The notes beneath the pieces were generated by a model that was not told the origin of the DNA, made no database searches, and saw only the letters and a list, made by a program, of their open reading frames with translations. Of a stretch of 20,469 nt of DNA, positions 14,105 through 20,469 are shown one piece after another. This DNA comes from Candidatus Rokuibacteriota bacterium. Lineage in GTDB: Bacteria > JAUVQV01. Position numbers and translations under genes: made by a program. The DNA lies in NCBI GenBank assembly GCA_030609125.1, contig JAUWCW010000010.1:1-20469 (forward strand), in the 5' to 3' direction. Within the stretch, counting starts at the first letter, position 1. Every line of letters starts with the position of its first letter.

Positions 14105-15109
14105 CTACTCCCCGGTGACCCCGGGAAGCCAGAGGTAGTGAAAGCCGGCCTCCACGGAGCCGACTGACGGCGGGAGGCCGAAATCGACCAGGTGCAGTTC
14201 ACCCGAGCCGCCCTGCGCGGCGGCGGTGTTGTAGAGGGTGTCGTCGGGGTAGCTGCGCCTGCGGTAGACGACGACCCTTGCATCCTCCCCCAGGCCCCCC
14301 AGCTGCCGTGCCCGGGCGAGAGCGTCGTCGAGGTATCCGATGCCGTCCACCAGCCCGAGCTCCCGAGCCTCCTCGGCGAGAAATACACGGGCCGTGGAGA
14401 TTGTTGCCAGGGCCGCCTCGCCGGGGTTGCGGTGGGTGGTGACAAGGCCGATGAAGCGCCGGGCGAACTCGTCGATCATCCCCTGGAGGATTTCCCGCTC
14501 CTCGGCGGTGTCGGGCCGGAAGGGGGAGCCCATGTCCTTGAGCTTCCCCGACTTGCTGACGATCACCTCCACGCCGATCTTCGAAATGAGGCCCGTTACC
14601 TTGGGCCGCAGGAAGATGACCCCCGTCGATCCGGTGACGGTCGTCGGGTGGGCCATGATGTAGTCCGCCGGGAGCGAGATGTAGTACGCGCCGGACGTGG
14701 CGGTCTTCATCAGGGCCGCCACGACAGGCACTTTCGCCCGTTCCCTGAAGGAGGCGATCTCGTGGTAAAGCACATCGCTGGCCGTGACGGTCCCTCCCGG
14801 TGAGTCAACCTGCAGAACAACGGCCCCGATCCTCTTGTCCTTCTCCGCTTTCTTGAGGCGGGAGACGACCTCCTGAACCAGGCTTGGCCGGGACCGCACA
14901 AATCCTCTCTTCGACGAGTCGGAGATGTTCCCCTGCACGGGAATGACCAGGACCTTCTCGTGCCCCGTTCCCTCCAGGGTGTGCTCCGTCAGGGGATCGG
15001 CGGCGTCAGGAAAAAGATTGAAATTCGCCGTTCCACAGCCGCCGTGGGCGAGCGCCAGAAGCAGGGCGGCCGCCGAAAGGGCGGGGACGCGACAGTGAGC
15101 GAAGGCCAT
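14105..15109 (-). CDS. sppA: Signal peptide peptidase SppA (short form, probable lipoprotein)
   Basis: The 334-aa S49-family serine protease degrades cleaved signal peptides in the membrane. The catalytic pair can be placed: Ser139 in KTATSGAYYIS and Lys191 in KLKDMGSPFRP, 52 residues apart as in Bacillus SppA (S147/K199, from memory). VDSPGGTVTASD (101-112) and TGSTGVI (159-165) are conserved. The N-terminus is hydrophobic and ends AHGGC (Cys25), a relaxed lipobox, then GTANFNLF as in deltaproteobacterial SppA lipoproteins. The size is that of the one-domain form. The ATG at 15109 has no visible ribosome-binding site, and a good promoter ends only about 6 nt upstream (see 15115-15143), suggesting a leaderless message. 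It is co-transcribed with trmO. Confidence 0.88.
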   Translation of the reverse strand: MAFAHCRVPALSAAALLLALAHGGCGTANFNLFPDAADPLTEHTLEGTGHEKVLVIPVQGNISDSSKRGFVRSRPSLVQEVVSRLKKAEKDKRIGAVVLQVDSPGGTVTASDVLYHEIASFRERAKVPVVAALMKTATSGAYYISLPADYIMAHPTTVTGSTGVIFLRPKVTGLISKIGVEVIVSKSGKLKDMGSPFRPDTAEEREILQGMIDEFARRFIGLVTTHRNPGEAALATISTARVFLAEEARELGLVDGIGYLDDALARARQLGGLGEDARVVVYRRRSYPDDTLYNTAAAQGGSGELHLVDFGLPPSVGSVEAGFHYLWLPGVTGE

Positions 15110-15114
15110 GCATC

Positions 15115-15143
15115 TATCTAGCCGGAACAGGGCCTTCTGTCAA
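15115..15143 (-). promoter_or_regulatory. sppA promoter, possibly giving a leaderless mRNA
   Basis: On the minus strand a perfect -35 TTGACA (15143-15138), a 17-nt spacer and a weak -10 TAGATA (15120-15115, 3 of 6). Only five bases separate the -10 from the ATG at 15109, so transcription would begin at or next to the start codon. Confidence 0.45.
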
Positions 15144-15186
15144 TGTCGCCCCGGATATCCTGCCGCCTGCCCGGGCGTGGAGGGAT

Positions 15187-15216
15187 TTGACTCGGGAAGG
15201 CGGGCGGGGGTACATT
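15187..15216 (+). promoter_or_regulatory. Sigma70-like promoter of the gspE operon
   Basis: -35 TTGACT (15187-15192, 5 of 6), an 18-nt spacer rich in G and -10 TACATT (15211-15216, 4 of 6). The predicted start is near 15223, leaving about 16 nt that hold AAGGAGAAGGAG before the ATG at 15239. The spacer end CGGGGG plus TACA repeats that of the promoter at 9054-9083. Confidence 0.5.
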
Positions 15217-15238
15217 GATACGAAGGAGAAGGAGTCGA

Positions 15239-16849
15239 ATGGGCGATACCTCGTTGCCTCCCCGGGCTGAAGAAGAGACAGGCTCGCAGGCGATGTCCGA
15301 GAGCGGGCGGGACCTTGCGCGGCGTTTCGGTATCCCCTACCTGGAGGCGGACGATTACCCGGAGGCCCAGCTCCTCAACGGAAGTTTTTCCGTTAATTTC
15401 ATGAAACAGTACCTTTTTCTCCCTCTCTTTCTGGAGAACAACGTTCTGCAGATAGTCATGGCGAATCCCGCGGACATCGAAACCCTGGACGCGGTGCGTA
15501 TGCACACGGGGTACGAAGTGGAGCCCCGCGTCGGCGAGGAGGGAGTTATTCTCGAGGCCATCGACCGCCTCTACGGATCGGGGGTCACCACCGTCAGCAA
15601 GATCATCGAGGACATGGGCGGCGAAGAAATAGAGGTCATCTCCGGACCGGCGGAAGAGGACGAGGAGCACCTGCGGGACATGGCGTCCGAGGCGCCGGTG
15701 ATACGGCTGGTCAACCTTCTCATCCACCGGGCCGTCGAGGCGGGCGCCAGCGACATCCATTTCGAGCCTTTCGAGGAGAGGCTTGTGGTGCGGTACCGTA
15801 TCGACGGGGTGCTGCACGAGGTCGACTCTCCTCCCAAGAGGCTGCAGGCGGCGATCATTTCGCGCCTGAAACTCATGGCCAAGATGAACATCGCCGAGCG
15901 GCGCCTCCCCCAGGACGGAAGGATACGGGTGAGAGTTGAGGAGCGCAGCATAGACATCCGTGTCTCCACGGTGCCGACGGTCTTCGGTGAGAGTCTCGTG
16001 CTGCGCCTTCTTGACAGGAGCGCCGTCCTGATCACCCTGGAATCGCTCGGCTTCGACAGCGAGGCGCTCCGCCGCTTCGAGGGGCTCGTCTCGCGGCCGC
16101 ACGGCATGCTTCTCGTGACGGGACCGACGGGGAGCGGCAAGACGACGACTCTCTACGCCTCCCTGGACCGCATCAAGTCGGTGGAGAAGAAGATCATCAC
16201 GATCGAGGACCCTGTGGAGTACCAGATAGAGGGCATAAACCAGATCCAGGTCATGCCCCGCATCGGGCTCACCTTCGCCAACGGGCTCAGGTCCATCGTT
16301 CGCCAGGATCCGGACATCGTCATGGTCGGGGAGATCCGCGATCAGGAGACGGCGGACATCGCCGTACACGCGGCCCTGACGGGGCACCTGGTCTTCTCCA
16401 CCGTTCACACCAACGACGCCCCGGGCGCCGTGGCGAGGCTGATCGACATGGGTCTGGAGGGCTTCCTCATCGCCTCGTCGGTCACGGGCATTCTCGCTCA
16501 GCGGCTCGTGCGCAAGGTCTGCCCGGACTGCGCGGTGGAGAAGATGCCGGACCCCTCGCTCCTGGCAAGACTCAGCGGGGAAGGTGACTTCCCGCCGGGA
16601 GACTATCGGGCCGGAGAAGGCTGCGAGGCGTGCAACCGGACGGGCTTCAGGGGGCGCGTCGGCATCTTCGAGCTGATGGTGATGAGCGAGCAGATCAGAA
16701 GACTCGTCCTCAAACAGACAAGCGCCAGTGCCATCCGGGAGGTAGCCGTGGCGGAAGGGATGCGGACCCTGAGAGAAGACGGCATAGCCAAGGTGCGGCG
16801 GGGGATAACGACGCTGAGCGAAGTCCTGCGAGTCACCCAGGACGAATAA
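15239..16849 (+). CDS. gspE: Type II secretion system ATPase GspE
   Basis: This 536-aa AAA+ secretion ATPase sits at the cytoplasmic face and powers pseudopilus assembly through GspF. It has an N-terminal GspE/PilB domain (about 20-115), then the ATPase domain with Walker A GPTGSGKTTT (295-304), the Asp box IEDPVEYQ (322-329), Walker B DIVMVGEIRD (359-368) and the His box TGHLVFSTVHTND (381-393). A four-cysteine zinc site (Cys428, Cys431, Cys462, Cys465) is as expected for GspE/PilB. The ATG at 15239 has a strong GGAG 4 nt and a second AAGGAG 10 nt upstream; a TTG at 15217 or earlier would lie in the promoter. It could be a type IV pilus PilB, but the gspF and gspG neighbours favour GspE. Confidence 0.92.
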   Translation: MGDTSLPPRAEEETGSQAMSESGRDLARRFGIPYLEADDYPEAQLLNGSFSVNFMKQYLFLPLFLENNVLQIVMANPADIETLDAVRMHTGYEVEPRVGEEGVILEAIDRLYGSGVTTVSKIIEDMGGEEIEVISGPAEEDEEHLRDMASEAPVIRLVNLLIHRAVEAGASDIHFEPFEERLVVRYRIDGVLHEVDSPPKRLQAAIISRLKLMAKMNIAERRLPQDGRIRVRVEERSIDIRVSTVPTVFGESLVLRLLDRSAVLITLESLGFDSEALRRFEGLVSRPHGMLLVTGPTGSGKTTTLYASLDRIKSVEKKIITIEDPVEYQIEGINQIQVMPRIGLTFANGLRSIVRQDPDIVMVGEIRDQETADIAVHAALTGHLVFSTVHTNDAPGAVARLIDMGLEGFLIASSVTGILAQRLVRKVCPDCAVEKMPDPSLLARLSGEGDFPPGDYRAGEGCEACNRTGFRGRVGIFELMVMSEQIRRLVLKQTSASAIREVAVAEGMRTLREDGIAKVRRGITTLSEVLRVTQDE

Positions 16850-16888
16850 TGTCGGTTGTTTTCATGAATCAAGACATTCCCTGAGACC

Positions 16889-18103
16889 ATGGCTGTATTC
16901 ACATACAAGGCGACGGACCGGGGCGGCAAGAAAGTCGAGGGGCGCATGGAGGCCAAGGATGCCGATGCCGTGGCGGCCCGTCTCCAGGAGCTGAACTTTT
17001 ATCCCCTCGGCATCAGCCGGAAGAAGGAGGGAGGGGGGGAGAAGGGCTTCGGTTTTCGTCCCCTGTCGCGGGTGCAGGGGCGCGTGCTGATCCACTTCAC
17101 CCAGCAGCTCGCTCTCCTTCTCGCCGCAGGGCTTCCTCTCGACAGGTGCCTCGCCATATCGGGCGAGCTCGTCCAGAGCGACTCCTTCGGCTCCGTGGTG
17201 GAAAAGGTGCGGCGGAGCGTAGAGGAGGGGAGCACCTTCGCCGATGCGCTGGCCCTCCACCCCCGGCACTTCTCCACCCTCTACGTGAGCATGGTGAGGG
17301 CGGGGGAGGCGAGCGGCAGCCTCGACAGGATCCTGACCAGGCTGGCCGAGTTCCTCGAAGAGTGGCAGCGCTTCCGGGATGTCATAGTCACCGCCCTGAC
17401 CTACCCGGCCTTTCTTTCCTTCTTCGCCGTGACGGCGGTCGGTGTGCTCCTGGGGTTCGTGGTTCCCAAATTCGGCGCCGCCTTTTCGGACATGACCGAC
17501 AGTATTCCCAGGCCGACACGCATTCTCATAGCCTTCAGCGAGGCCTTCCGGGACTACTGGTGGGTCCTCGCCGTCGCCTTGGCCTTGACGGCGGCGGCCG
17601 CCACCGCCTTTTTCCGCTCCCGGCAGGGAAAGGAGTGGTGGGACAGGAAGGTCCTGCGCCTGCCCGGTCTCGGGGGCCTGGTGGTGCGAATACAGGTCTC
17701 CCGGTTCTCCCGGGTCCTCGGCACGCTGATCCAGGGGGGGGTGCCGATCCTGAAGGCTCTCGAAATCGTCACCGACACGCTGACGAACACGGTCTTCTCG
17801 CGTTCGGTGGCGAGGGTGCAGACCGGGCTCAAGGAGGGGCAGGGGATCGCGGAGCCCCTGCGGAAAGCCGGCGTCTTCCCGCCGCTCTTTCTGCACATGG
17901 TGACCGTCGGCGAGGAAACGGGAAAACTGGAGGAGATGCTGCTGACCATAGCCACCGCCTTCGACAGGGAGGTCGAGAGGGGAGTGAAAAGATTGCTTTC
18001 CCTCTTTGAGCCAATTATCATCCTTGTCATGGGGATCGCCATCGGATCGATCATCCTTTCGATTCTCTGGGCGATCTTCAGTGTCAACCAGATGGTCTTC
18101 TGA
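16889..18103 (+). CDS. gspF: Type II secretion system inner-membrane platform protein GspF
   Basis: The 404-aa protein has the tandem GspF/PilC domain pattern. It begins MAVFTYKATDRGGKKVEGRM. A first T2SF domain follows (FTQQLALLLAAGLPLDRCL around 70-88, VRAGEASGSLD), then a membrane segment (FFAVTAVGVLLGFVVPKFG), a second T2SF domain (FSRVLGTLIQGGVPILKALE, VGEETGKLEEML) and a last helix near the C-terminus (IIILVMGIAIGSIILSILWAI). It links GspE to the growing pseudopilus. Start is ATG at 16889, 39 nt after gspE, without a strong ribosome-binding site. Length and repeat pattern are normal. Confidence 0.92.
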   Translation: MAVFTYKATDRGGKKVEGRMEAKDADAVAARLQELNFYPLGISRKKEGGGEKGFGFRPLSRVQGRVLIHFTQQLALLLAAGLPLDRCLAISGELVQSDSFGSVVEKVRRSVEEGSTFADALALHPRHFSTLYVSMVRAGEASGSLDRILTRLAEFLEEWQRFRDVIVTALTYPAFLSFFAVTAVGVLLGFVVPKFGAAFSDMTDSIPRPTRILIAFSEAFRDYWWVLAVALALTAAAATAFFRSRQGKEWWDRKVLRLPGLGGLVVRIQVSRFSRVLGTLIQGGVPILKALEIVTDTLTNTVFSRSVARVQTGLKEGQGIAEPLRKAGVFPPLFLHMVTVGEETGKLEEMLLTIATAFDREVERGVKRLLSLFEPIIILVMGIAIGSIILSILWAIFSVNQMVF

Positions 18104-18122
18104 AGAGGCGGGGAGAGTGAAG

Positions 18123-18509
18123 ATGAAGTATCTGCGCAGCCCGTCGGGGCTCACATTGATTGAGCTCATGGTGGTGCTCTTCATCCTGGCCCTCTTTTCC
18201 ACCATCGTGGTGCAGACCATCGGCCCCAAGGTCAAGAAGGCGGAACTGGAGACGGCGAAGCACCAGATGATGATCCTCGCCGTGGCCGTCGACACCTTCC
18301 GCCTCGACGAGGGGCGTTACCCCGACGCGCTGGAGGAGCTTCTCGAGTCGGCTTCGCCGAAGTGGAACGGTCCTTATCTGCGGCCCGCCAGGATTCCAAA
18401 AGATCCCTGGGGCAATGAGTACTTCTACCAGTCCCTCGAGGGCGGCACGGACTTCGAGCTCTACTCCACCGGCAGCGGCGAGAAGGAGATCCGCTTCGGC
18501 GGTGACTGA
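18123..18509 (+). CDS. gspG: Type II secretion major pseudopilin GspG
   Basis: The 128-aa prepilin has a short basic leader MKYLRSPSG, cleaved after Gly9, then LTLIELMVVLFILALFSTIV with Glu at mature position +5. The +1 residue is Leu rather than the usual Phe. The GspG-specific part is RLDEGRYPDALEELLE, WNGPYLRPARIPKDPWGNEY and FELYSTGSGEKEIRFGGD. In typical GspG the last loop reads like LYSxGADGxxGG with aspartates holding calcium; here it is STGSGEKE, so the usual site looks altered. The ATG at 18123 follows GGGGAGAG by 5 nt, 19 nt after gspF. It is processed by a prepilin peptidase not found in this window. Confidence 0.9.
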   Translation: MKYLRSPSGLTLIELMVVLFILALFSTIVVQTIGPKVKKAELETAKHQMMILAVAVDTFRLDEGRYPDALEELLESASPKWNGPYLRPARIPKDPWGNEYFYQSLEGGTDFELYSTGSGEKEIRFGGD

Positions 18510-18972
18510 TATCCGCCGTCCATCCCCGGGGGGCTTCACCCTGCTCGAGATGCTTCTGGTGCTGTTGCTGATCTCACTGGCCGGCGCTCTTGTCTACCCG
18601 AACCTCCAGCCCCACCTTCAGAGAACCCGTAGCGAGGCGGCGCTGCGTAAGATAACCGCCACACTCGACGACCTCCGGCGCCGCGCGGTGGCGGGCGGAA
18701 AAGTCCTGGTTCTCACTTTCGAAGAGGAAGGAGGGGATTTGCTCCTGCGCGAGGAGGGCTCCGGGGAGGAGCCGGAGGCGCTGCCCGTGCCGGAGGGATT
18801 GGAGATCGTCTCCATGAGCCCGGCGCTGCTCAGGTACTTCCCCCAGGGGCACTCCAGTGGAGCCGTTCTGAAGACCGGCGAAAGACGCGGCGTCTCATAC
18901 CGGATAGAAGTCGGCTCGTTCACCGGCCTCGCCCGGGTATCCGGAGACGAGGAACGCCAGCGTGGGCGCTAA
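18502..18972 (+). CDS. Type II secretion minor pseudopilin, GspH-like
   Basis: The 156-aa product from GTG at 18502 starts with a short leader (MTDIRRPSPGG) cleaved after Gly11, then FTLLEMLLVLLLISLAGALV with Glu at +5. LQRTRSEAALRKITATLDDLRRRAVAGG continues the long helix, and the rest is beta-like (VLVLTFEEEGG, SYRIEVGSF). This is the profile of minor pseudopilins GspH/FimT. The start overlaps the end of gspG by 8 nt, and AAGGAG lies 13 nt upstream, a long spacing. The frame is open further upstream, but that stretch is low-complexity Ser/Thr/Ala/Arg antiphase to gspG. The end overlaps the next gene by 11 nt. GspI or another minor pseudopilin cannot be excluded. Confidence 0.75.
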   Translation: MTDIRRPSPGGFTLLEMLLVLLLISLAGALVYPNLQPHLQRTRSEAALRKITATLDDLRRRAVAGGKVLVLTFEEEGGDLLLREEGSGEEPEALPVPEGLEIVSMSPALLRYFPQGHSSGAVLKTGERRGVSYRIEVGSFTGLARVSGDEERQRGR

Positions 18973-20062
18973 GGTTCTAATCCGGGAGGCCGCCTACCCG
19001 GTGGAAGACGCCGTCGTCGGAGATCTTCTCGACGAGTTTGCCCCTTCCCTCGACGGGCGCACGGTGCTGGTCAAACCGAACTGTCTCATGGCCGCGGAGC
19101 CGGAGCAGGCGGTGACCACCCACCCCAGCCTGGTTCGCTCTCTCGTCGCTTCCCTGCGCCGCCGCGGCGCGAAAGTCATGGTGGGAGACAATCCCGGCGC
19201 GAGGGGCTACGGCGCCGGCGAGCACTGTTTCCGCGCCACCGGCCTGCTCGATGCCGCCGGAGACGCATTCGTCGACCTCGGCCGCAACACCGTCAGGGTG
19301 GGCATTCGCTCGGAGTTCGTCGACGAGGTCGTGGTGTCGCGGCACGTGCTGGATGCCGATTTCGTTATATCTGTCCCGAAACTCAAGACCCACTGTCTGA
19401 CCCTTCTCACCGGGGCCGTGAAGAACATGTACGGCATTCTCGCCGGCGGAGAAAAGGTGAAGCTCCACTCCCTCGCCCGGGGAAGAAAGGACTTCGCGGC
19501 GGCCCTCGTGGACGTTTACTCCCTGCGCCCTCCCGATCTTGCGCTGACGGACGCGGTGGTGGCCATGGAGGGGAACGGGCCCTCCCACGGGAGCCCGAGG
19601 GCGGTCGGCAGGATTCTGGCCTCCGACGATCCCGTGGCGGCGGACGCGGCGGCGGCGCGAATCATGGGTGTCGAGCCCGGGAGGATAGACCATCTGGCCA
19701 TCGCCGCCGCGAGGGGTCTGGGGAGCCTGGAGAAGATTGTCTTCGACGGCAACGTCTCCCCCGTGGACGGCTTCAGTCTTCCCTCCATGTTCCGGCTCGG
19801 ACTCATGACCTTTCTCTCCAATCGGCTGGTCTTCAACCTTCTCCGCAGGTCCCGCATACAGGTGGAAAAGGGCGAGTGCGTCGGCTGTGATGAATGCCGG
19901 CAAGCGTGTCCGGCGGGAGCGATGGTCGAAAGTGGGGGCCATTACACGGTTCGGCAGGAGCTGTGCCACCAGTGCTTCTGCTGCTATGAGCTCTGCCCGG
20001 AAGGGGCGATCAAGGTGCGGGGGGCCCTTGGGGCGCTCCTTGAAAAAAGGGAGAAGGTGTGA
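18962..20062 (+). CDS. DUF362 domain protein with two C-terminal 4Fe-4S clusters
   Basis: The 366-aa protein has an N-terminal DUF362 domain (about 30-230): LVKPNCLMAAEPEQAVTTHP, VGDNPGARGYG, DFVISVPKLKTHCLTLLTGA with VKNMYG, and DAVVAMEGNGPSHGSPR. A ferredoxin module follows: CVGCDECRQACP (Cys306, 309, 312, 316) and CHQCFCCYELCP (Cys335, 338, 341, 345), enough for two 4Fe-4S clusters. DUF362-ferredoxin proteins are common in anaerobes; their reaction is not established, though electron transfer is implied by the clusters. No signal peptide. The start is GTG at 18962, with GAGGA about 10 nt upstream, overlapping the pseudopilin gene by 11 nt. A TGA at 20060-20062 is followed 13 nt later by the next ATG. 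Confidence 0.88.
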   Translation: MGAKVLIREAAYPVEDAVVGDLLDEFAPSLDGRTVLVKPNCLMAAEPEQAVTTHPSLVRSLVASLRRRGAKVMVGDNPGARGYGAGEHCFRATGLLDAAGDAFVDLGRNTVRVGIRSEFVDEVVVSRHVLDADFVISVPKLKTHCLTLLTGAVKNMYGILAGGEKVKLHSLARGRKDFAAALVDVYSLRPPDLALTDAVVAMEGNGPSHGSPRAVGRILASDDPVAADAAAARIMGVEPGRIDHLAIAAARGLGSLEKIVFDGNVSPVDGFSLPSMFRLGLMTFLSNRLVFNLLRRSRIQVEKGECVGCDECRQACPAGAMVESGGHYTVRQELCHQCFCCYELCPEGAIKVRGALGALLEKREKV

Positions 20063-20075
20063 GGAGGGAGATGCG

Positions 20076-20469
20076 ATGACGCTGATCAGCAGGACGCTCC
20101 AGGTCGCCACGAAGGGGCGGAGCCAGATGATAGATGTAACCGGTGAGCTGAGGAAGATAGTGGGCGAGGAGAAGATCGAACACGGAAGGATGACGGTGAG
20201 TGTCCCTCACACCACGGCGGGCGTCACCATCAACGAGCATGCCGACCCGGCCGTCGCCGAGGATATCCTCAGACACCTGGACCGGATGGTGCCCTGGGAG
20301 AGCGGGTGGCGGCACGCCGAAGGAAACTCGGCGGCTCACATCAAGACGGTCCTCGTCGGCAGTTCGGTCACGGTCCGGGTGGCGGATGGAGAGTTGGATC
20401 TCGGAACCTGGCAGGGGGTCTTTTTCTGTGAATTCGACGGTCCCCGCCGGAGGCAGATGCGGATCATGT
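20076..20469 (+). CDS. YjbQ family (UPF0047) protein, cut by the window edge
   Basis: The frame from ATG 20076 is open for 131 codons to the right edge. It shows the family marks VPHTTAGVTINEHADPAV (43-60), HLDRMVPWESGWRHAEGNSAAHIK (in two parts, 67-90) and LGTWQGVFFCEFDGPRRR (109-126). YjbQ proteins are about 130-140 residues, so only a few residues are missing. E. coli YjbQ has been reported to have weak thiamine-phosphate synthase activity; its true role is unclear. GGAGGGAG sits 5 nt before the ATG, 13 nt after the DUF362 gene, so it belongs to the same transcript. An ATG at 20071 hits a stop after one codon. Confidence 0.88.
   Translation, partial: MTLISRTLQVATKGRSQMIDVTGELRKIVGEEKIEHGRMTVSVPHTTAGVTINEHADPAVAEDILRHLDRMVPWESGWRHAEGNSAAHIKTVLVGSSVTVRVADGELDLGTWQGVFFCEFDGPRRRQMRIM

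Noticed and set aside
15140-16408. Long minus-strand open frame (422 codons) opposite gspE
   Set aside because: Lies antisense to gspE with its full set of ATPase motifs; the translation is Asp/His/Arg-rich without any domain, as expected for an antisense frame in GC-rich DNA.
16862-18295. Minus-strand open frame of 477 codons opposite gspF
   Set aside because: Antisense to a clear GspF; the composition is that of a shadow frame.
1-20469. CRISPR array, insertion sequence, tRNA or rRNA gene, toxin-antitoxin pair
   Set aside because: No regularly spaced identical repeats beyond the three 22-bp units, no transposase or cloverleaf pattern and no recognisable toxin motifs were seen by eye.

Overview
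The window looks like a contiguous piece of chromosome from a GC-rich, Gram-negative, probably anaerobic bacterium. Support for this: a type II secretion ATPase, platform protein and pseudopilins; a lipoprotein-type SppA; late menaquinone enzymes (MenA and MenG/UbiE); a B12-dependent ribonucleotide reductase tail; and small cysteine-rich 'two-CW' type proteins. The mix resembles Desulfobacterota/Desulfuromonadota or a neighbouring phylum. That placement is inference from gene content; there is no rRNA and no genus can be named. I see no tRNA, rRNA, insertion sequence, CRISPR array or phage gene, and no gene-free stretch over 300 bases.

Layout. Positions 1-825 (+) hold the tail of nrdJ and two small cysteine-rich proteins, each preceded by a copy of a 20-bp near-identical repeat. 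Positions 949-2156 (+) hold a DUF5619/AF1782-like protein translationally coupled to a composite membrane heme protein (CxxCH, CopD-like helices, cytochrome b5-like domain). Positions 2167-6321 (-) form one tight operon read right to left: substrate-binding lipoprotein, ABC ATPase, ABC permease, MenG/UbiE, MenA. Positions 6538-9028 (-) hold a PlsC-type acyltransferase followed by an M29 aminopeptidase. A compact intergenic region with back-to-back promoters separates these from a UMF1-type MFS transporter (9230-10534, +). Positions 10582-13457 (-) hold pckG (GTP-dependent PEP carboxykinase), an unrecognised 138-aa protein and a SAM methyltransferase. Positions 13688-15109 (-) hold sppA and a TrmO/TsaA-like gene. 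From 15239 to the right edge (+) run gspE, gspF, gspG, a gspH-like pseudopilin gene, a DUF362 ferredoxin-domain protein and a YjbQ-family gene, closely packed or overlapping.

How it fits together. The most suggestive unit is the five-gene operon linking a NitT/TauT-type ABC importer to the last two steps of menaquinone synthesis. Gene overlaps of 4, 17 and 11 nt and one 5-nt gap imply co-expression, and a reasonable hypothesis is that the importer brings in a naphthoquinone or isoprenoid precursor. The type II secretion block is only part of a complete system (no GspC, D, I, J, K, L or M here) and runs into two genes with no known secretion role.

Regulation visible in the sequence: sigma70-like promoters are assigned in front of plsC, the MFS gene, sppA, gspE and pckG. 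The sppA promoter would give a leaderless or almost leaderless mRNA. The pckG -10 box lies inside a perfect 14-bp palindrome. A 10-bp inverted repeat carries both -35 boxes of the divergent plsC/MFS promoters. The leader of the first small cysteine protein gene contains competing hairpins. All of these are read by eye, with no computed scores.
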